The position numbers and the translations under genes were made by a program. Under the pieces are notes generated by a model, which ran no database searches, had not been told where the DNA came from, and saw only the letters and a list, made by a program, of their open reading frames with translations. Shown piece by piece: positions 12,140-23,930 of a stretch of 62,000 nucleotides of DNA (its first letter is position 1; every line of letters begins with the position of its first letter). The stretch comes from Chromera velia (Eukaryota; Sar; Chromeraceae), in NCBI GenBank assembly GCA_018398765.1, contig JAHBMJ010004137.1:20967-82966 (forward strand). The letters are read 5' to 3'.

Positions 12140-13074
12140 CTAATTACTGTAATCAGAATCCGAACTGCTGCTTTCCGGCTCCCACGTACGCTTCGGAATT
12201 TTAAAATCCCCAATCGATTGACAACATACACATTTGTCCCGGTGCTCTGAGCACGAGGTGCCAGTCAGCCAGCGGGCTGTCCGACTTACAAAATCCGATT
12301 TGGGAGGCGTCCATCTTACTCCCTCACGGCATATGCCCGAAAGAGATCTCTTGAGGGAGTTCGTCGTCTTTTCAAGCCCATCTGCCCATTTATCAGCCCG
12401 TCTGATTTTCCTTTTAAGTGCTTTGACATGCTTTTTAAGTCTCCTTTTTTTGTCACTAAACTGGTTCTTGATCTCCCGAAGTCGGAGCCGACTCTGAGAG
12501 AGTGCGTCGTCACGCCGACGAAGGAGGCATACCAAAAACTTGGGGGGAAAGTCTCCAACACGGCCTCAGCTCTATCTTGTTTGAGTTTGGGTAGCGTGGC
12601 TGTCACCACTTCTTGGAAAGGGAATTGGGGGGATTCCAGAATGTCCGGCTTCAGCTGGACGAGAAAGGGGACCACAGTGAGAGGCCAGCGCTCTCGCTGC
12701 CGATACAAATTCTCAAGGATCAAGTCCATGAGTTTCTGAATCTGAAAGAAGTCACACATTTTGAGCAGCGAGTACACGCTCTTCGGATGGTCTACCTCGG
12801 GAAACTAGGAGAAGAGGAGGTCAAAGTAGTCCCTGCTGAAGGTGGGAGTCTCGGCGGCGGACAGCAACACGGGGAGACACCCGAGGGTCTCGGGACGAAG
12901 CGATGCTTCCCAAATGGTCACTACAGCCCCATCAGAAGAGTCATTGCCTTCTCTGAAGTGTCCACTCTCAAGCATCGCTTTGAAATAATCCGAGTGCTTC
13001 ACCAGCAGCCTTCTGGGGCAAGAGACACTCTCCTCACCATCCCGCAAGACGATCTTCACGGAGGCTTCCACCAT
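12140..13074 (-). pseudogene. BTB/POZ-domain protein with an in-frame stop and a frameshift
   Basis: The reading starts at ATG 13072-13074. It shows a BTB fold: MVEASVKIVLRDG, then CPRRLLVKHSDYFKAML, SGHFRE, and later SVYSLLKMCDFFQIQKLMDL, which matches the closing helices of BTB domains. The frame is broken by TAG at 12805-12807, although homology-like sequence continues in the same frame. Near 12510-12530 the meaningful frame shifts to one encoding a basic coiled coil (about 12140-12520) that ends in an acidic Ser-rich tail. The TAG follows a pyrimidine run (CTCCTCTTCTCCTAG) and could instead be the end of a short in-frame intron. The second break has only a 46-base intron as an alternative. 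Decayed gene, sequencing errors, or two tiny introns all remain possible. Family role: BTB proteins dimerise and often adapt substrates to cullin-3 ligases. Confidence 0.65.
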
Positions 13075-13852
13075 GGTTAGATCGTCTGGTAGAACAATGA
13101 GTTTCTCGGGGTAAAATAAAATGACTCAAGGAAAGAAGGCGTGAAAGCGCTGCCGCGTGAGTTGGAAGGACCAGAAGGACAGACGAGACGGAGGATATAG
13201 AAGAGACAGAATCCCTCAACTATGTAAATCAGAAGCAAGACTTTCGTGCAGCCTTCATTGTTCCACAGAAGACAGCAGACTGCCGATACTTGACTGTGTC
13301 ACCATGTATACGTGAAACGTGTGAACATACTTAACCAAAGCGATCGATAGTTTCTGGGTCTTCGCGCGTCTCCATCCATGCCTGTCTCCGAGTTACAGCA
13401 TGCAGCTAGAGGATGAAATGGACCCTGGCATGCCATGCATGGCATGGCCGCACGTTTAACTCGCGCTGTGCCGGCCGGGGCACTTTAAATTGCATGGCGG
13501 CACTAGCTGAGTCTACGACTGATCGACTTCTTTAAATTCCAATCAAATATTATATTAATATTTGTTCCCTTCCTGGCAGGCTACCTGACCTCATCGCAGC
13601 CGACTTTGCAAGGCACAATCCACGACAGCTGTGCGGGTCGGTAGTCTCTTGTCATTGCAGAATAATTCGATGAGGACACTAAACCGCATTGAGGTGACCA
13701 GAAGTGATTTTACTAATAATTGGTCAGGTTCCTGTCTCCTGCTCGAAATACAGATTTTGACAGACTGGCTCCACCCTTGCGAATAGGGCTGGTGAGAGCT
13801 GTTTTGATTGTCACCCAAATCGGCTTGAGAAGAAGTAGAAAGCATTGAAAAG
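13075..13852. promoter_or_regulatory. Divergent intergenic region between the BTB gene and the RS-rich gene
   Basis: No supported exon. It contains a palindromic cluster (TGCCATGCATGGCA around 13430-13443), GCATGGCCGC at 13442-13451, which also occurs in the 4.0-4.8 kb divergent promoter, and a near copy, GCATGGCGGC, at 13492-13501. A short AT-rich patch follows at 13530-13565. Promoter function is inferred from position. Confidence 0.45.
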
Positions 13853-16196
13853 ATGATGGCGGACGGTGAGGCTGATGACGGGGGGGACATGGAGATGGAC
13901 ATGGAGGTTGAGGAAAAGGGTCCTGCAGAGGGTCTTTCTTTCTCTCAAAACCAAGGAGATCAACAAAGAAGGGGACCACAGGGAGGTTCATTCCCAGGCC
14001 CCCAAATTATCGGATCGGGGTCAATGCAGGGGCCCAACGGAGGCTTCCATGGAAGACCCCCATGGGGTCCGGGGGGTCCGGGTCCGGGACCCCGTCTCCC
14101 CGGCCCTGGAGGAGGAGGAGGAGGGGGGCCTGGAGATTGGTTCCCACCAGGCGGCGCTCCTCCCTTCGGCATGCCAGGAGGCCCCTTTCCGGGTCCACGT
14201 CCATTCAATTTCCCCCCTCAGATGATGCCGTCTGCTATGCGACCTCCTTTTGCTGGAGGGGGCCCGCATCCTCAAGGAGGAGGAGGGCCTTTCTTTCCCC
14301 CCAACGGACAGGCTCCTCAGAGACCTGGGCCGATGGAGGCGCCTCCTCAAAGCCTTTACACCCAGATGGCTTTTCAACAGCAACAGCAGCAGCAAATGCC
14401 CCAACAAGGACAAGGACAAGTGCCTCCTCCTTCAGCATTCGGTGCACAGCCTCAGGAACCTCAGGAACCCCCCGAACCAGCCGCGCCGCCACCACCCGAA
14501 CCCGCGCCGCCCGCAGAGGAGGAACCGCCTCCTCTGCCTCCATCTCAGACCCCTCTGCCTCCTGCCGGCCCCCCAAGGGTCGGATTCGGGGCCCCGTCCC
14601 CGTCTCCCCCCGCCGGCTCCCCACCTCCTCAGAGTGTTCACGATCAAGTCAAAGCAGCTGTTGCCAGTATAGCGATTCGGACAGCCGCTTCCCAGTCCTC
14701 CTCAGGCGCTGCAGGGATGGGTGCAGGGGCGGATGGAATGAGCACAGGTCACAACGGCGCACCTGTAGGCAACGTGGGCTCTTCTCGCCCTGCTCCTTTC
14801 CCGCGTGCTGGGGGGTTCAGTCTGACCGGTGGAGGAGGGCAGGGTGCTTCAGGTCCGACCCCTGGGGTGCCGGGTCCTGCAAGGAAACGGGGGCGTTGGG
14901 ATTCGGCAGAAGGGGCTGAAGAGACTCCAACCAATCCTGCAAAGGGAGGAGGTCAGTTGACCGTTTTGTGCTCACCCATAATTCAGGAGGTCTTTTTGTC
15001 AGGAGGCTGGAGGTCTTTTTGTGTGTGTGTGTGACCCTGTTTACAGTGTGTTTGCGCCTGCCTATTTCTGTGTGTGTTCCTCTGTCTTCATTCAGTCCTT
15101 TAAGTATTTTTTTTTTCGGGCTCCCTGCTAATGTTTGCCTGCCGCTCATGCAGGTGGGTTCTCTGCACGAGCAAGCCACAGCCAAGCGCCATCAGGGTTC
15201 GGCACTGCGCCCTCCCCTCCCGCGACCTCAGTCTCCCCCAGCGGCCATCCGGGTGGGCTCCTCCAACAGAGTGTACTCAGTGGAGCGTTTCCCCCCTCTT
15301 CTTCCCCGACAGACGCTGCGGGGGCAGGGGTCACTTCTGAGAAGAAGAGACAGAGGAGCCGTTGGGACCCTGATCCGCCTTTGGAGGGTTCGGGTGGGGG
15401 GGGAAATCGGGGAAGTGGTCGTGGGGAGCCTTCCCCTTCCCCGGTTCCCGGCGGATTCCGTGATCGGGATCTGCAGGGGGGCACGAGGGTGGAGGTGCCT
15501 GGGAGGTCTGCCAGACAGGGACAGGTTGCCCCTCGGGAGGGTCATCGGGAGAGAGAGAGGGAGGACAGAGACAGCAGAAGAGTGGGAGGAGAGATGGAAA
15601 GAGCTAGACCGAGGGACAGAGACAGGGAGAGGGAGAGGGGGGCTGAGAGAGACAGAGGGGGGGCGGGGAGGATGCGCAGCCGAAGTCGGGAGAGAGACGG
15701 ATCCGCCAAGCGAAGAGAGAGAAGCAGAAGCCGAAGCTGGGGCAGAGGCCGACGAGACCCCAGGGATAGAAGCAGGGAGAGAGACAGAGATAGAGATGCC
15801 AGAGGTTTTAGAGGTTTTGAGGGAGGCAGCAGAGAGGGGGAGAGGGACCGATTCGGACGAAGAGACAGAGACAGAGACCAAAGAAGCCCCCTGAAGCCGA
15901 ATGGGATCGGGCACAGAAATGGAATCCCTGCGGCGAGTCCCGGAGTCGCGACATTTGACGGCAGGTTGGTTCCTTTTTTTAAAAAAAAATCTCTTTCTTT
16001 CTTTCTTTCTTGCTTTCTTTCTTTCTTTCTTTCTTTCTTTCCTTTCTTTCTTTCTTTCTTTCTTTCTCTCGTTCTTTCTTTCTTTCTTTTTTTTTTTCTT
16101 TCTTTTCTTTCTTTTGTTTTTCCCCTTTCCTTCCTTCCTTCCTTCCTTCCTTTCTTTCTTTCTTTCTTTCTTTCTTTCTCTCTTTCTTTCTTTTTC

Positions 16197-16231
<35 letters not shown>

Positions 16232-17881
16232 TTCTTTCTTTCCTTCCTTCCTTCCTTTCTTTCTTTTCTTTCTTTCTTTCTTTCTTTTTTCTTCCTTTCT
16301 CTCTTTGTGTCTTTGCTTGTTTGTTTATTTGTTTGCATTGTCTGGTTCCTCTTCCTTGTCTTCTTTTTCTTTTCACTCTCTCCGCCCCTGTGCTACCGAT
16401 CAATCGCTTTTCATGTCGCGGAAGCGTTTGTTTTTTCTTCCAGCATCTGGTTTCGAGTAGATCCCCCTCTTCCCTGCTTTCCTCCCTTCATGCATCCTTC
16501 TGTAACTTTTTTTCTTGCTGCATGGCTTGCGCCTGAGTCGGTCAAGCTGTACGCATGGACGATTTCAAGCCGAGCGCATTCTTGCACACAGATACGATCC
16601 TGCAGGCACAATTTACCCACACCGACTGCCTGCCTGGTTGCCTGTAGATGGAAGATGACGGAGGGCCCGGTAGACAAACGCCCCCCCCGAGAGAAGGACG
16701 AAGGGAGGGGCAGGGAGATGGAGAAGGAGATGGACAGAGACGGGGGGGATGGAGACTCAGCCATGGACCTCTCTTCCGACCGGCCCTCCAACGTTGCAGG
16801 AGGAGGCCCGGGGAGGGACAGACAGTTCCATACACCCGATCGTCGAACACAAGCTTTGGGAGGCTTCTTGTACGTTTTTTTTTTTTCTCTGAATCTATCT
16901 TTCTGTTGAAGCAGACTCCCTCGATCTCCGCCTCTCTCTCTTTCTTTCTTTGGCTCTGCTTGGGCGCATGTGTCCCGTCTTTCTCTACTTGTTTCTTGTG
17001 TCTGCCTGAAGTGATGCAACAAGTTTCCAGTTCGTTCATGGGCGTTTAATTTTGAGATGCCGATGCCTTTCCCCGAGCGGCTCAATTTATGTTTCTGCTT
17101 TATTTCCTTTCTTCCTGTCACTTCCAACTTTCTCCAGATGAATACCACACATGCGTCGATGCACAACCGGAATCACTTCCTTTTTTTGTGTGCTGTTCTT
17201 TCTTCGTCTTTTGGAGGTGGGCGTCCGATGTCTCATTCGTCCAGTCAAAGAAGGAGGGAACCGTGAAGTGGGATTCACTGACTGATTTCAGCAGAGAAAA
17301 GAAGACATGTCCACGTGAATGCAAGACATGCCTCTTGTTGTTGATGCCTGCATGCAGGTCTGCGTCTCGTCTCTCACAGCTCGACCAAGAAGCCATCGAC
17401 CAGAAGATGGCGAGGCTGCTGGGGTCCGTCCTCAATCCCCCTCCAGCTGGGGACGACAACGCTGAGGGGGCGGAGGAGGGGGAGGACGGGGAAAGGGAAC
17501 CCGTGAAGGCCCTCGAGGACGTGCAGCATCCGTTGGAGGAGGTGACCGAAGTGAGGGGGTCAGTCAGTGAGTGTATTCCTGACGAGGCTGAAGGAGGGAG
17601 AAGACCCTTCGTTCTTTTTTTTTTTTTTTGTCAGCGGCCTCTTTTGTGTGGAAGTTTCATTCTCTGAGCTAGTCTCACTCTTTGGTTCCGCCTCCTTCCT
17701 TTCCCTTTGCGCTTCATCTCTTCCTCAGCTCAGACCATAGACCATCGAGAAGCGCTTTCATAGATGAAAGGCCTTGGAAGGAATCCTTTCGTCCTCCGTT
17801 GACTTTTTTTTTTTTCTTTACTGTCTATGCTCACGTTTCCTCCTCTTAATCGCCGCTTGCACGCACGCACACACCCACACC

Positions 17882-17917
<36 letters not shown>

Positions 17918-19464
17918 GGGGAGAGAGCGTTTTCCTCATACAATACATTGCTCTTCAGTCGCTTTTTTCCTTCACTGAACTGAGACGTTCCTCTTTTTGT
18001 CCTTTGCATGTCTTTGTTCGCAGAGTCACCGCCCTGGAAGCTGCGAAGAACGCCCTCGATAAAGTCTACGAGAACAAACAGGCGAGTTTAGTAAAGGGAA
18101 GAGAAACATCGTGAAAAGAGAAAAGAGAGCTACCCGCATAGAATGAATAAGTGTGCTGGAGGGGCGAATACGGGGGGCGTTTTGGGACAAATCAAGGGGA
18201 GAATTCGTCGAAAGAGCAAGCTTCGGGTGCTCTCGCCCGTGCTTCTTTTCTTTTTCGTGGAAGTCTCTTCTGTTTGTCTGGGTGTGTGTCTTCTTGCATC
18301 GTTCTGGCTTTCCTGACTTCCTGTTGGTGTTCTCTCCTCAACAAAAGAAAAAGACAAGCAGGCAGGCAGGGCGCTTTGGATCCCGTGATGTTCATCTTTG
18401 CTCTCTTTTGATTTTCCTTTGTCCTGCTGTCTGTCTGCCTGCCTTCCTGCTTGCAGGAGAGGAAGTGCATCTACTGCGGGAGTCAGCCGTCGAGAAATGC
18501 GTGGCAGATTGAAGATGGCGGGTAGGTTGACGGGAAGGAAAACGCACAGAAGGGGAGAGGGGTAGCTGTCTAAAAGAAAGTTTTGTTTGTGGAACATTTG
18601 CTGGACTTTGTGTGTGCATAAATAAAAAGCGCGTGCGTCTCTTTCCGTGCCCTTCAGTCATCGTGCCTCCCACCCTGTTCATTTGCTTTTGCGTACCCGT
18701 CTTTTGCTGCGTTCATTTTGTCGGTCGGGCGTACTTCCTCGCTTCTGCATCTTCCTTTCTCACTGTGTGGTGCCTGCCTGAGAGCGTCCATGCAGAACGG
18801 AGCGGGAAGACAGAGACTGGGACGAAGAGAGCACGGTGGGAGACTCTCTGTGTGTGGACTGCTATCAGGACCTCCGCAGAAGAGGGCGAGACACACGCAC
18901 CCAGGGGCCTCAGGCAAGCCCAGGAGGCTTCCCGGGAGCGTCCCCTGGAGACGGGGAGGAAGGAGACGCGGCGCGTGGGATCAGACGTGACAACTGCTAC
19001 TTCTGCCTGCAGGACTTCGTGGTGCTGCCGTTGATGGAACCCCCGGTAAGTTAGTGCCTTTCTTTCAAGTTAGCGCGGGGGGGTCAGGCAGGTTCTCTGC
19101 GCTTCTGGGAAGGGAAGTGTGTGTGGGGGGAACGTTCAAATGAGACGTTTTGTCGGTCTCCTTTTTTTGGTCCTCTGTGCATGCATGTCGCATGGGCTTT
19201 TCGGGGTTAAACTGACACGCAGAACTACTCTTCTTCAGTCCAGAGGGTCATTCAGGCAATGAATGCAACGGAAAAGATACGTGACGACAATTTCTTGTGT
19301 GTGGAAGAGAATGGCGGCTTCGTGCGAATCTGCCGATGCGTTGGATCTCAAGTTGCTTTTCTTGTTTCAAACCACTGCACGCCCCTTCTCTCTGCTCTGT
19401 GTACACCTTCAGGATCAATACCAGGCAGCCCTTTTTATGTTTTTGCCTTGCTCTCTGGGCACGT

Positions 19465-19503
<39 letters not shown>

Positions 19504-20677
19504 CTACTGTCCGCCTGCAGGACCTTCGTAGTATTCTGAAGCAGAAGCCCTGCTGCCCTGCTTGCCTCTCCGACGTCGCCAAATTCCGCAAAATCCCGAA
19601 TCGGTAGGGAAGGTTTCAGAAACTTTCAGTGCACAAAGTCATACCGGACAGCAGGAGTCGTCAAGATTTCGTGCTGCCGTGAAGATTCATAGTCTCCCCT
19701 TTCTTCAAGCATATTGACTGAAGTCGCATGGTTGTTCCCTTGCAAGATGCCATGTGGGTATGCTCACCCTTGCGGACACACGGGTCGTCTATGGACAGAC
19801 AGACGCTCGTGCAAACTAACTTTAGCTTGCGCGACTGCATGCATGAATCCGAATGAAGGCACTGGCAAGTCGTTGTTAGCTTGTAAGTGTGTGTTTTGCC
19901 ACTCTCTGTGAGCTTCTCCATCGGTCCGCGTCTCCTCTCTCTTTGCTTTCCGTTTAATTATTCATTTCTCATATCATTATCTCTCTCTGCGTTTCCCTAT
20001 GGCTACCTCCCTGCAGCTGCAACACCTGCTACCTCGTTCGCAAGTTCGACTCCGAGTCCAAATTTTGCGCTGAGTGCGCCGAAATGCAGAAAATGTACGC
20101 TGCTCCCTCCGTTTGCTCCCTCTCTTTCTCCAAGAGCCACTGCCGACTTCTTTTGAGCGTATAGAGGAAAGCATGCTTGTCTGCCTGTCTATTTGCTTGT
20201 CTATCTGTGAGTTCGTTGATTTGCATGCCTCTTCGCTTTTGTCCACGTGCATGTACATGTTCTCGCTCTTCCTTCCTCCGGAGGCCTCGCCGAGAGAGGC
20301 GTAACATTCTTGTGAGGTTCTGCCGTGACTGCCGGGATTTGAATGGAAACAAATGCACATGTGTGAGTGAGTGCAGATGCGGCGACCCGAAGCATTGCGA
20401 CTTGTGCTCACGCGATCGCGCTTTCGACGTGAATCCTTCGGAACTGAAGAGCATCCTGAGGAGGGATAGAGAGCGCAGGAAGGCTGAAGCGAGAGCAGCA
20501 AGAGACAAGAAGGCAGGCGCCGCCGCGGCGTCGGCTTCCGCTTCAGCTTCCTCATCTTCGTTCCTCGCCGGAGGAGGCAGACAGAAGAAGCTGACCTCCC
20601 ACATGAGGAGACGGTTGCAAGGCAGCGAGATGGTTTGTTTGTCGGTCAGAAGAAAGAAAGAAAGAAAGAAACAAATT

Positions 20678-20713
<36 letters not shown>

Positions 20714-23700
20714 TCTGCTTCATGGAGCATATCCTGCTCTGGAGAAATGGATAACCAGACAATGCAACAGGGAGGGAATTTCTGTGATGAATGTGTCATC
20801 CTCCCCCCCGTCTATCTCTCTATGTATCTCCCATCTCTCCTTCCCTTTTTCTTACTTCCTCCACTCCTTTCTTTTCTTCATGCCCGTGCATGTACCCCTT
20901 CTGTGTAATGATGCAGACCGACGGCCTGTTACTGTGCAGAGGGTGCACGCATGATCACCTGAATAAGGTGGGTCAGCCAGCCAGCCGGGCCCCTGCAGTT
21001 TTTGAGGAAGTGTTCTTCCGTTCTATTTCATTGCACTTACTCGCTCTTCAGAGAAAAGCGGCCTGTTGTGCTGTTTTCCGTCTGAAGAAATTGGAAGGGC
21101 TTAACAAGCGGCTCTTTCTTGTTCGTTTTGCTTTTGTCTGTCTGGATGGCAGCACTTCCAATTCATTCCTTTTGCATGTTCCCGCCTTGCGTGTATCGGT
21201 AGAGGAAAGCACTGCGGTATCTGAAGAAAAACTTCTTTCTTTGCCTTCTTGCCTATGAGGGAATGCAGTCGCTGCAGTTTAGACGTCCAAGGGTCGCGCT
21301 GGAAAGCCGTGAGTTTGCTCTCTCCCCTCCCTCTCTCCTCCAACTGTGGACTGACTGTCTTTCTTCCTCTCTGTCCGCCTGCGTGATCTCATGCCTCTGA
21401 GAGAAGTCTCATTGTCTTGCCCTGACTTGACGACTGCTTTTTGGGTGAGGATCGGGGGGGGGAAGGGAGCGCAGTAGTGATGCGGGGTGCGTCTGTATGT
21501 CTGTGTGGCAGTCGACTTTCTTCATCTGTGCCTGCCTGTGTCTTCCGGTGCGTTGAACTGCACCTTGATTGAATCTCCTCCTTGTTTGTCTCTCCTCCTT
21601 GTTTGTCTCTTTTCCTTCCTGACTTTCATTTTCCTTCTGAGATTCCTCTGTCTTCATCTCTGTTTGCTTTCGTTTTTGTCTGACTGCCTTTCTGTAGTCT
21701 TGCATCATCGTCTACTTGAGCAAGAGGAGACAAAAGCAGATTGATACAAAGGAGAAACACATCCTTTTCTTGCTCACTTGAGTGTCACGTGAAAAGGGTC
21801 ACTGTCGTTTTATGTGTCGTTCTCTTTCTCTTCACCTTTCCCTTCTCATTGCTCTCGTTTTCTCCCGTCAAAAAGACACGAGGCTCGAAGCTTTACTGCG
21901 AGACAGTCTTGGCCCGTGCACCTGCTTGCATGAAGTTCTGTCAAATGGAATCATGGAAGCAGCGTCTGGGTAATCGTATGTTTTCTCTTCTTCTTCTCTT
22001 TTGTTGTACGCAGAATGGAGGAGCACCAACATAGATCGGATGAGCAATCAAACAGAGCTGAAAGATCTTCTCAAAAGGGCGGAGAATCTTCGAAAATCGG
22101 CAAAGTCGGGTGACGAGACATGGAATGCGGACGTCGAGAGGCAGATTGCGGATTTGAGATCAAAGTCTGAAATGGTCAGTCAGTCAGATGGTCCTTCGTG
22201 AAGGCCCCTCTGTGCCTGATTGGATTTATGTGTGCCTTCTCTCTCCACTCTCCCAGTTGGGCAATCTGGTCGTTGTCTTTCTGGTCGAGGTGGGAAGGTA
22301 CCTTTTCTTTGGTACAAGTCAGTTAACGCGGTTTGCGCGGGCCCCAGAAAGCGATAGTGGTTGGCACTGAAACAAAACATCGGTCTCCATTTTCGCTTTC
22401 CGGGCGGTTCGCTCCTCAGATTTAGCTCGGACGGCATGACGTGCTATTTCAGACGGGATTAGGATACACTTGCATAATTATTTGTGGAAGAGTTTGGACG
22501 GTGGTGGGCCATGCAGTGCATTCCTTCCTGTTCTTTTCATCTGCATGCATACTGGCACGCTCGATGGAGGAGTTGTTTTTTTCGTTATCCGTCAGCCTCG
22601 TCTGTCTGTCCATCTCTGTCTGCCAGTCTGCTCCTAGTGGCAAACAATTGCATGCCTGACGAATGAATGGATGGATAGAGGGAGGGAGGAATTGATAAGT
22701 CAATAAACGTATGGATGGATGGATGGATGGGTGGGTGGATGGATGGATGGATGGATGGATGCAGCAAGAGAACCGCGTCGACGAAGACCGGAGGGAAGCC
22801 ATGGCAAAGCAAAAAGTCAAGTATACCACGGAACAGCAGTCAAACGACAAGATCACCGAAAAAAGGGAAAAGATGACAAAGATATTGCAGGAGCAGTGCG
22901 AGAAACACACGGTCAGTCCGCGAGAGAGAACCTGAGAAGGGACGCTGAGGAAGAGCTGGGGAGTGACAGAAGAGAGACAAACGGAGACATTGGTGGTGCG
23001 AAAACTTGTTATGCATTTCTTTCAGCCCCCTTCTCTTTTCTGCCTCTTTCTTTCTCGACTGGCATCGGAGAAAGACAGGAAGGATCGAACAGGACACCAG
23101 AGCAGAGACGTTGTATTTCAAGCTGCCTGTATGGAAGGAAACCTTTATTTGTGTTTCTGTCTGTCTGTCTGTGCGCGCAGCGTGAGCGTCAAACTGCAGA
23201 GAAGGAGAAAGCCCAGGCAGAGGAGAAAGCGCGACTGGTGCGCCAGAGGATTGAAGGGTCAGTGAGGGGGGCGACAGAAGGGGGATGGGAATGGTTGCAA
23301 ATGAAAAAAAATGAAAATGAATGCAGCTTTCGCTTCTTTTCTCCCATTCGTGGGGGTACCCTGAACTGCGTCGGTGTGCCGATTGTTTTTCATTCCTTCT
23401 TTTGCTTCCTTCTCCTGCTTCCCTTGGCTTCTCGTCTATCTGCCTGTTGATTGCTTGCTCGGTCGGTGTGTTTGTTTTGGAATGCGTGCGGTCTGGGGGC
23501 AGGTTCTTCTGAATTTGTGCTGTAATTCTGCCTCTTTGCCTTCTGTGTTGCGCTCCTCACGTCATGCATCAGGTTGCGCAAGAGGAAAGCTGAGAAGGAC
23601 AGGGCGAGACGGCAAAAGGAGAAGGGGGCAGAGGCAGAAAGGGCCCGCAGTCAGGTGGGGGAAGAAGATGAAGAGGGAGAAGCAGAAGGAGGTCTACAGA

Positions 23701-23930
23701 CTGGGGGGACGTCTGAGGCCAATCAAGGAGGAGGGGGGGAGGAAGAAGGGGTCGGCCGTGTCCAGCAACAACAGGGAGAGGGGGGTGGCACTGTAGGGGA
23801 GGGGGGTTCCTCTTCTTCTGCATCTTCTCCTTCTCCTCCTCAAACCCAGACGGAACCTCAGAGGGAGGGTGGGGGGGGAGACAGGGAAGGAAATGGTGAG
23901 GATTCCGCATCTGCTCCTATTGGGGAATGA
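13853..23930 (+). CDS. RS/RD-rich, multi-cysteine-cluster, coiled-coil protein (about 1349 aa, 16 exons), unrecognised family
   Basis: Exons 13853-14951, 15154-15964, 16648-16869, 17358-17558, 18024-18081, 18457-18521, 18796-19045, 19521-19603, 20017-20094, 20284-20632, 20917-20967, 21269-21308 (least certain), 22014-22174, 22765-22911, 23181-23257 and 23573-23930 sum to an intact frame ending in TGA. Layout: Pro/Gly/Gln-rich N-terminus (about 1-366); Arg/Asp/Ser/Glu-rich segment (about 380-635) of the type found in splicing proteins; a Cys-rich middle with many CxxC pairs (CIYC, CVDC, CYFC, CCPAC, CNTC, CAEC, CRDC, CTC..CRC, CDLC, CRGC), suggesting several zinc-binding modules; a charged coiled coil; and an acidic Ser/Gly-rich tail. 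Two basic-R-W-D motifs (RKRGRWD and RQRSRWD) resemble the U2AF-ligand motifs of splicing factors. A nuclear RNA-processing role is inference. It could also be two adjacent genes joined by my exon chaining, but the phases argue for one. Confidence 0.65.
15990..16310 (+). repeat. Long (TTTC)n/(TTCC)n pyrimidine tract in an intron
   Basis: A nearly pure pyrimidine strand of about 320 bases, mainly TTTC units with TTCC patches, inside the 15965-16647 intron of the RS-rich gene. It has mirror symmetry of the kind that can form triplex (H-) DNA. Open frames over it, with Phe/Leu/Ser runs on plus and Lys/Glu/Arg runs on minus, are repeat artefacts. Confidence 0.9.
22710..22761 (+). repeat. (GGAT)n tandem repeat directly before a splice acceptor
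   Basis: A run of GGAT/GGGT units leads straight into the acceptor ATGCAG|CAAGAG of exon 22765-22911. The last 50 or so bases of the intron are therefore purine-rich rather than a normal pyrimidine tract. The exon itself is well supported by phase and coiled-coil coding sequence. Confidence 0.85.

Noticed and set aside
15990-16540. Long Phe/Leu/Ser ORFs on plus and Lys/Glu/Arg ORFs on minus
   Set aside because: They are translations of the (TTTC)n repeat with no start context, splice support or complexity.
21256-21308. A zinc-finger-like frame ([11 protein letters not shown]) in the RS-rich gene
   Set aside because: Attractive CxxC, but the phases of the exons before and after fit only the other frame ([13 protein letters not shown]); kept as an uncertain point, not a separate claim.
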